32,373 nucleotides of DNA. Source: Planctomycetales bacterium (lineage in GTDB: Bacteria > Planctomycetota > Planctomycetia > Pirellulales > Pirellulaceae). The stretch's first letter is position 1. Each line of letters begins with the position of its first letter. Below are positions 29,775 to 32,373 of this stretch, piece by piece. The stretch lies in contig JAGQPF010000376.1 in NCBI GenBank assembly GCA_020426845.1, positions 1 to 32,373 of the forward strand. Direction: 5' to 3'. The translations under genes and the position numbers were made by a program. The notes below the pieces were generated by a model. The model was not told where the DNA came from, ran no database searches, and was given only the letters and a program-made list of their open reading frames with translations.

Positions 29775-30593
29775 ATGGACGCGGACGGATCGTGGAAAAC
29801 AGGCCGATCTTCGGTGCCGTCGACCGGCAACGCTGGCCGGCGCGCGGGCGCCGTGTTGTTGGCCGGCGCCACGTGTCTGGCGGCCGGGGCGCTCGTGGAG
29901 CTCCAATGGCATCGGTACTGGAGCCGCATTTGGCTCGAGGCGACCGGCTTTTGTCTGTTGAATTTGTTGTGTGTTTGGGCGTGCCTGGGCAGCCTGCCCT
30001 GGCGGATTCAAGTCCCGGCGGCGGCTCTGTTGGCCGTGGGGGTCGTGCTGGTCTGCCAGCGGGTGATGGGCCCGGAGTTCTTTGCTTGGTTCGAGGTGGT
30101 GGTCTGGGTGGCGCCGGTCAGCTTGTCGGCCGCCGTGCTGTTTCGCGGCGCCAGTTGGTCGATTGTGCCGGCGGCGCCGGCGGCCTGGAACGCGACGTTG
30201 TCGCTGCGTGCGCTGCTTGGCATCACGGCATCGGTGGCGGTGGTGCCGCTGATTCGCGAGGTCGCTCGAGCCCGAGCGGACAACGAATTCGGACTGTTCC
30301 TTTCGGCCGCCGACGCGCTGATGCTGGTGGTGCCTCATGTAGTGGTGGGGTTTGGGCTGGTCGTCTCGATGCTGGGCGGATACGTTTGCTTGGTGGTGCT
30401 GCTGTTGCTGCTGGCGCCGATCGTCGGCGCCACCGTGTCGTACATGCACGGCTGGGAGAGCTATTTGCCGGGAGCCGTCTTCGGTGCCGCCCAGTCGCTG
30501 CTGACCGCGGCCTTGGCGGGAATGCTGCGCTGGCAACACTTTGCTTGGCGCCGAGTCGAGCTGGATGTCGCGTCTCTGCGGGAAGGCGAATAG
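29775..30593 (+). CDS. Polytopic membrane protein of unknown function
   Basis: A 272-residue protein with about seven hydrophobic helices, including RAGAVLLAGATCLAAGALVE, ATGFCLLNLLCVWACLGSL, VPAAALLAVGVVLVCQ, VVVWVAPVSLSAAVLF and GGYVCLVVLLLLLAPIVGA. The N-terminal 20 residues and the C-terminal tail are hydrophilic. I recognise no family motif, and the neighbours (a cytochrome upstream, uvrC downstream) give no clear link. The start at 29775 has only a weak purine-rich site (GAGAATGAGAC). The 8-base tandem repeat begins on the last base of its stop codon. Confidence 0.7.
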   Translation: MDADGSWKTGRSSVPSTGNAGRRAGAVLLAGATCLAAGALVELQWHRYWSRIWLEATGFCLLNLLCVWACLGSLPWRIQVPAAALLAVGVVLVCQRVMGPEFFAWFEVVVWVAPVSLSAAVLFRGASWSIVPAAPAAWNATLSLRALLGITASVAVVPLIREVARARADNEFGLFLSAADALMLVVPHVVVGFGLVVSMLGGYVCLVVLLLLLAPIVGATVSYMHGWESYLPGAVFGAAQSLLTAALAGMLRWQHFAWRRVELDVASLREGE

Positions 30594-30624
30594 CGGCCGG
30601 GCGGCCGGGCGGCCGGGCGGCTGG
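30593..30624. repeat. 8-base tandem repeat, four units
   Basis: GCGGCCGG repeats three times exactly (30593-30616) and a fourth time with one change, GCGGCTGG (30617-30624). It starts on the last base of the preceding stop codon and lies 92 bases ahead of uvrC. Confidence 0.93.
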
Positions 30625-30716
30625 GGTAGAGCGCCGATTCCGCCGATTCCGAATTTCGGTCGTTTCCATCAACCTCTTCATCGCATCCAAGGCCGGGCCG
30701 TCGAGCTGGAAAGATC

Positions 30717-32069
30717 ATGTCCGAAGCGCATGACGACGAAGTATTCGTGCCACCCGGCGCCGACGCCTACGGGTTTCGCCGCGCGGCCGAAAAGGTCCGC
30801 GAGTTCCCCCAGTGCCCGGGTGTCTACCTGATGAAGGACTCGGCTGGCCGAGTGATCTATGTCGGCAAGGCGAAAAACCTGCGCTCGCGAGCGAGCTCGT
30901 ATTTCCTCAAAGGCGCCGCCGAGGAGAAGCGGACCAGCTGGGTTTGCGAGATCTGCGACATCGACTTTGTCGAGTGCGAAAGCGAGGTCGATGCGCTGCT
31001 GATGGAAAGCCGGCTGATCAAGGACATTCAGCCCAAACACAACAAGGAGCTGAAGGACGACAAGACCTTCCCTTACTTGATGGTGACGTCGCGCGAGGAC
31101 TTTCCTCGCGTCGAGGTGACTCGCGAGCCGTGGGACAAGAACGCGAAGCTCTACGGGCCGTTCCCCAATGCCGGCGCGCTGCGAGGCGCCGTGCAAGTGC
31201 TGCAGCGCGTCTTCAAGTTTCGCACCTGCAGCCTCGACATCGAGGAAGGCGACGAGCGCTGGCAATGGTTCCGTCCCTGTCTGCTGGCCAGCATCGACCA
31301 GTGCACCGCCCCCTGCAACTTGCGAATCAGCAAGGAGGAGTACCGCAAGGACATTCGCCGGCTGCACCTGTTCATGGAGGGCAAGAAGGAAACGCTGTTG
31401 AAGCAGCTCCGCGAAGAGATGTTGGAGGCCTCCAAGACGCTGCAGTTCGAGCAAGCGGCGAGGCTGCGGGATGAAATCAAAATGCTCGAGTCGCTCGATC
31501 AACGCGGCGATCTCGACACGCATGCGCAGCCCGAGGTGTTTTATGTCGACCCGAAAAAGGGGCTTGCCGGACTCCGCAAGATCCTCAAGTTGAGCGAAAC
31601 GCCGCGCACGATCGAGGGCGTCGACATCGCGCATTTGGGTGGCGGCGAGACCGTTGCCAGTTTGGTCCAGTTTCTCGACGGACTGCCGTTCAAGCCCGGC
31701 TACCGGCGGTTCCGCATCAAGGACGTCCAGGGCGTGGACGACTTTCGCAGCATCCACGAGGTGGTGAGTCGCCGCTTCCGTCGCCTCAGCGACGAGAACG
31801 AGGTGTTTCCCGATATTCTGCTGATCGACGGCGGCAAGGGTCAGCTGAACGCCGCCAGCGCCGCGTTTCGCGAGCAGCAGATCAAGCCGCCGGTGCTGCT
31901 CTCGCTCGCCAAGCGCGAGGAGGAGGTGTATCTACCCGGCCAGTCCGAGCCGCTACGGATCAGTCGCCATGCGTTCGCCCTGCGGCTGCTGCAGTACGTC
32001 CGCGACGAGGCCCATCGATTCGCCCAGCACTACCATCACATACTCCGCCGCAAAGCGACGTTTGATTAG
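30717..32069 (+). CDS. uvrC: Short excinuclease ABC subunit C
   Basis: UvrC makes the 3' and 5' incisions in nucleotide excision repair after UvrA/UvrB recognise damage. The GIY-YIG nuclease domain is at 35-115 (GVYLMKDSAG, VIYVGKAKNLRSR). Four cysteines at 171, 188, 196 and 200 fit the Fe-S ligand pattern reported for UvrC. The UVR helix pair that binds UvrB lies about 233-262. The RNase-H-like nuclease shows GVDIAHLGGG (Asp303), DILLIDGGKGQL (Asp371) and RDEAH (His433). At 450 residues it is about 150 shorter than E. coli UvrC. The linker after the UVR motif is reduced, and the C-terminal helix-hairpin-helix pair is missing because the gene stops right after the nuclease domain. The stop is followed by repeat DNA, with no sign of a frameshifted remainder. 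Confidence 0.93.
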   Translation: MSEAHDDEVFVPPGADAYGFRRAAEKVREFPQCPGVYLMKDSAGRVIYVGKAKNLRSRASSYFLKGAAEEKRTSWVCEICDIDFVECESEVDALLMESRLIKDIQPKHNKELKDDKTFPYLMVTSREDFPRVEVTREPWDKNAKLYGPFPNAGALRGAVQVLQRVFKFRTCSLDIEEGDERWQWFRPCLLASIDQCTAPCNLRISKEEYRKDIRRLHLFMEGKKETLLKQLREEMLEASKTLQFEQAARLRDEIKMLESLDQRGDLDTHAQPEVFYVDPKKGLAGLRKILKLSETPRTIEGVDIAHLGGGETVASLVQFLDGLPFKPGYRRFRIKDVQGVDDFRSIHEVVSRRFRRLSDENEVFPDILLIDGGKGQLNAASAAFREQQIKPPVLLSLAKREEEVYLPGQSEPLRISRHAFALRLLQYVRDEAHRFAQHYHHILRRKATFD

Positions 32070-32130
32070 CTCGGGTCCCTGAGCTTGTGCTCAAGGCTCC
32101 GTGTCGCGCCCACGCGCAAGTGTCGTGCGT

Positions 32131-32373
32131 ACACGCAACAACCCGACAGGGGCGACAGAAGTTAGCCCCGAGCGCGAGCTCGGGGACCGGCGTCGGTCCC
32201 ACGCGCAACAAGCCCCGACAGGGGCGACAGAAGTTAGCCCCGAGCGCGAGCTCGGGGATCCGTGGTGCGCCCACGCGCAACAAGCCCCGACAGGGGCGAC
32301 AGAAGTTAGCCCCGAGCGCGAGCTCGGGGATCCGTGGTGCGCCCACGCGCAACAAGCCCCGACAGGGGCGACA
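32131..32373. repeat. 72-base tandem REP-like array, cut by window end
   Basis: Units start at 32131 (70 bases, diverged), 32201, 32273 and 32345 (truncated by the window). Each contains GCCCC-GACA-GGGGC and CCCCGAGC-GCGA-GCTCGGGG, the second closed by a GNRA-type tetraloop, plus the linker ACAGAAGTTA. Units two and three differ only near the ends. The array begins about 60 bases after uvrC and may end its transcript. The remaining gap 32070-32130 shows nothing else. Confidence 0.93.

Noticed and set aside
32131-32373. CRISPR array
   Set aside because: The whole 72-base unit is repeated, so there are no unique spacers.

Overview
The window is high-GC bacterial DNA that looks planctomycetal (Planctomycetota, probably Pirellulales-like). 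The assignment rests on gene content: a J-domain-like protein opening with a YYQWFGIP...YYRLLGL signature, a GAF-HlyD / M50-HlyD / HlyD / TolC export cluster, ThuA and SUMF1-type secreted proteins, a beta-propeller di-haem cytochrome, a short UvrC, and intergenic repeat families I associate with this phylum. No rRNA, tRNA, transposase or CRISPR array is visible.

Layout. (1) 124-4999, minus strand: korA-korB (2-oxoacid:ferredoxin oxidoreductase), a two-CBS-domain protein and a conserved unknown. (2) 5170-10453, plus strand: a cofactor and envelope block of ribBA, folK, panC and lgt. A 584-base gap before folK holds two short tandem arrays and a strong promoter, followed by a candidate structured RNA of about 175 nt that ends in a terminator-like hairpin just upstream of folK. 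(3) 10490-11104: a dense palindromic repeat array. (4) 11115-16633, minus strand: a PilZ protein, a GAF-HlyD adaptor, an M50 protease-HlyD fusion and a second HlyD adaptor. These face a divergent TolC-like outer-membrane protein (17113-19137). Together they look like a complete envelope-spanning export route without an ABC or RND pump. (5) 19344-27619: a Tat-exported SMP-30-like lactonase, a DUF2314 membrane protein, a MazG-like pyrophosphohydrolase, a betaine-lipid-synthase-type methyltransferase, an EamA transporter with ThuA, a SUMF1-like secreted protein and a J-like membrane protein. (6) 27714-32069: a YVTN-like propeller/di-haem cytochrome, an unknown membrane protein and a short uvrC. 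The window ends inside another REP-like tandem array.

The most unusual signal is a 45-base palindromic element present in at least five copies. It is found between genes, and also inside coding sequence: twice in tandem in the TolC-like gene and once, diverged, inside folK. It is read in the same frame in both proteins and encodes roughly GPPSQATLVRPGGP. This resembles the in-frame palindromic elements known from Rickettsia. The other strong candidates for something new are the pump-less PilZ/GAF-HlyD/M50/TolC cluster and the structured RNA upstream of folK. Short tandem repeats (8 to 16 bases, two to five units) recur in intergenic DNA, several of them directly in front of start codons.
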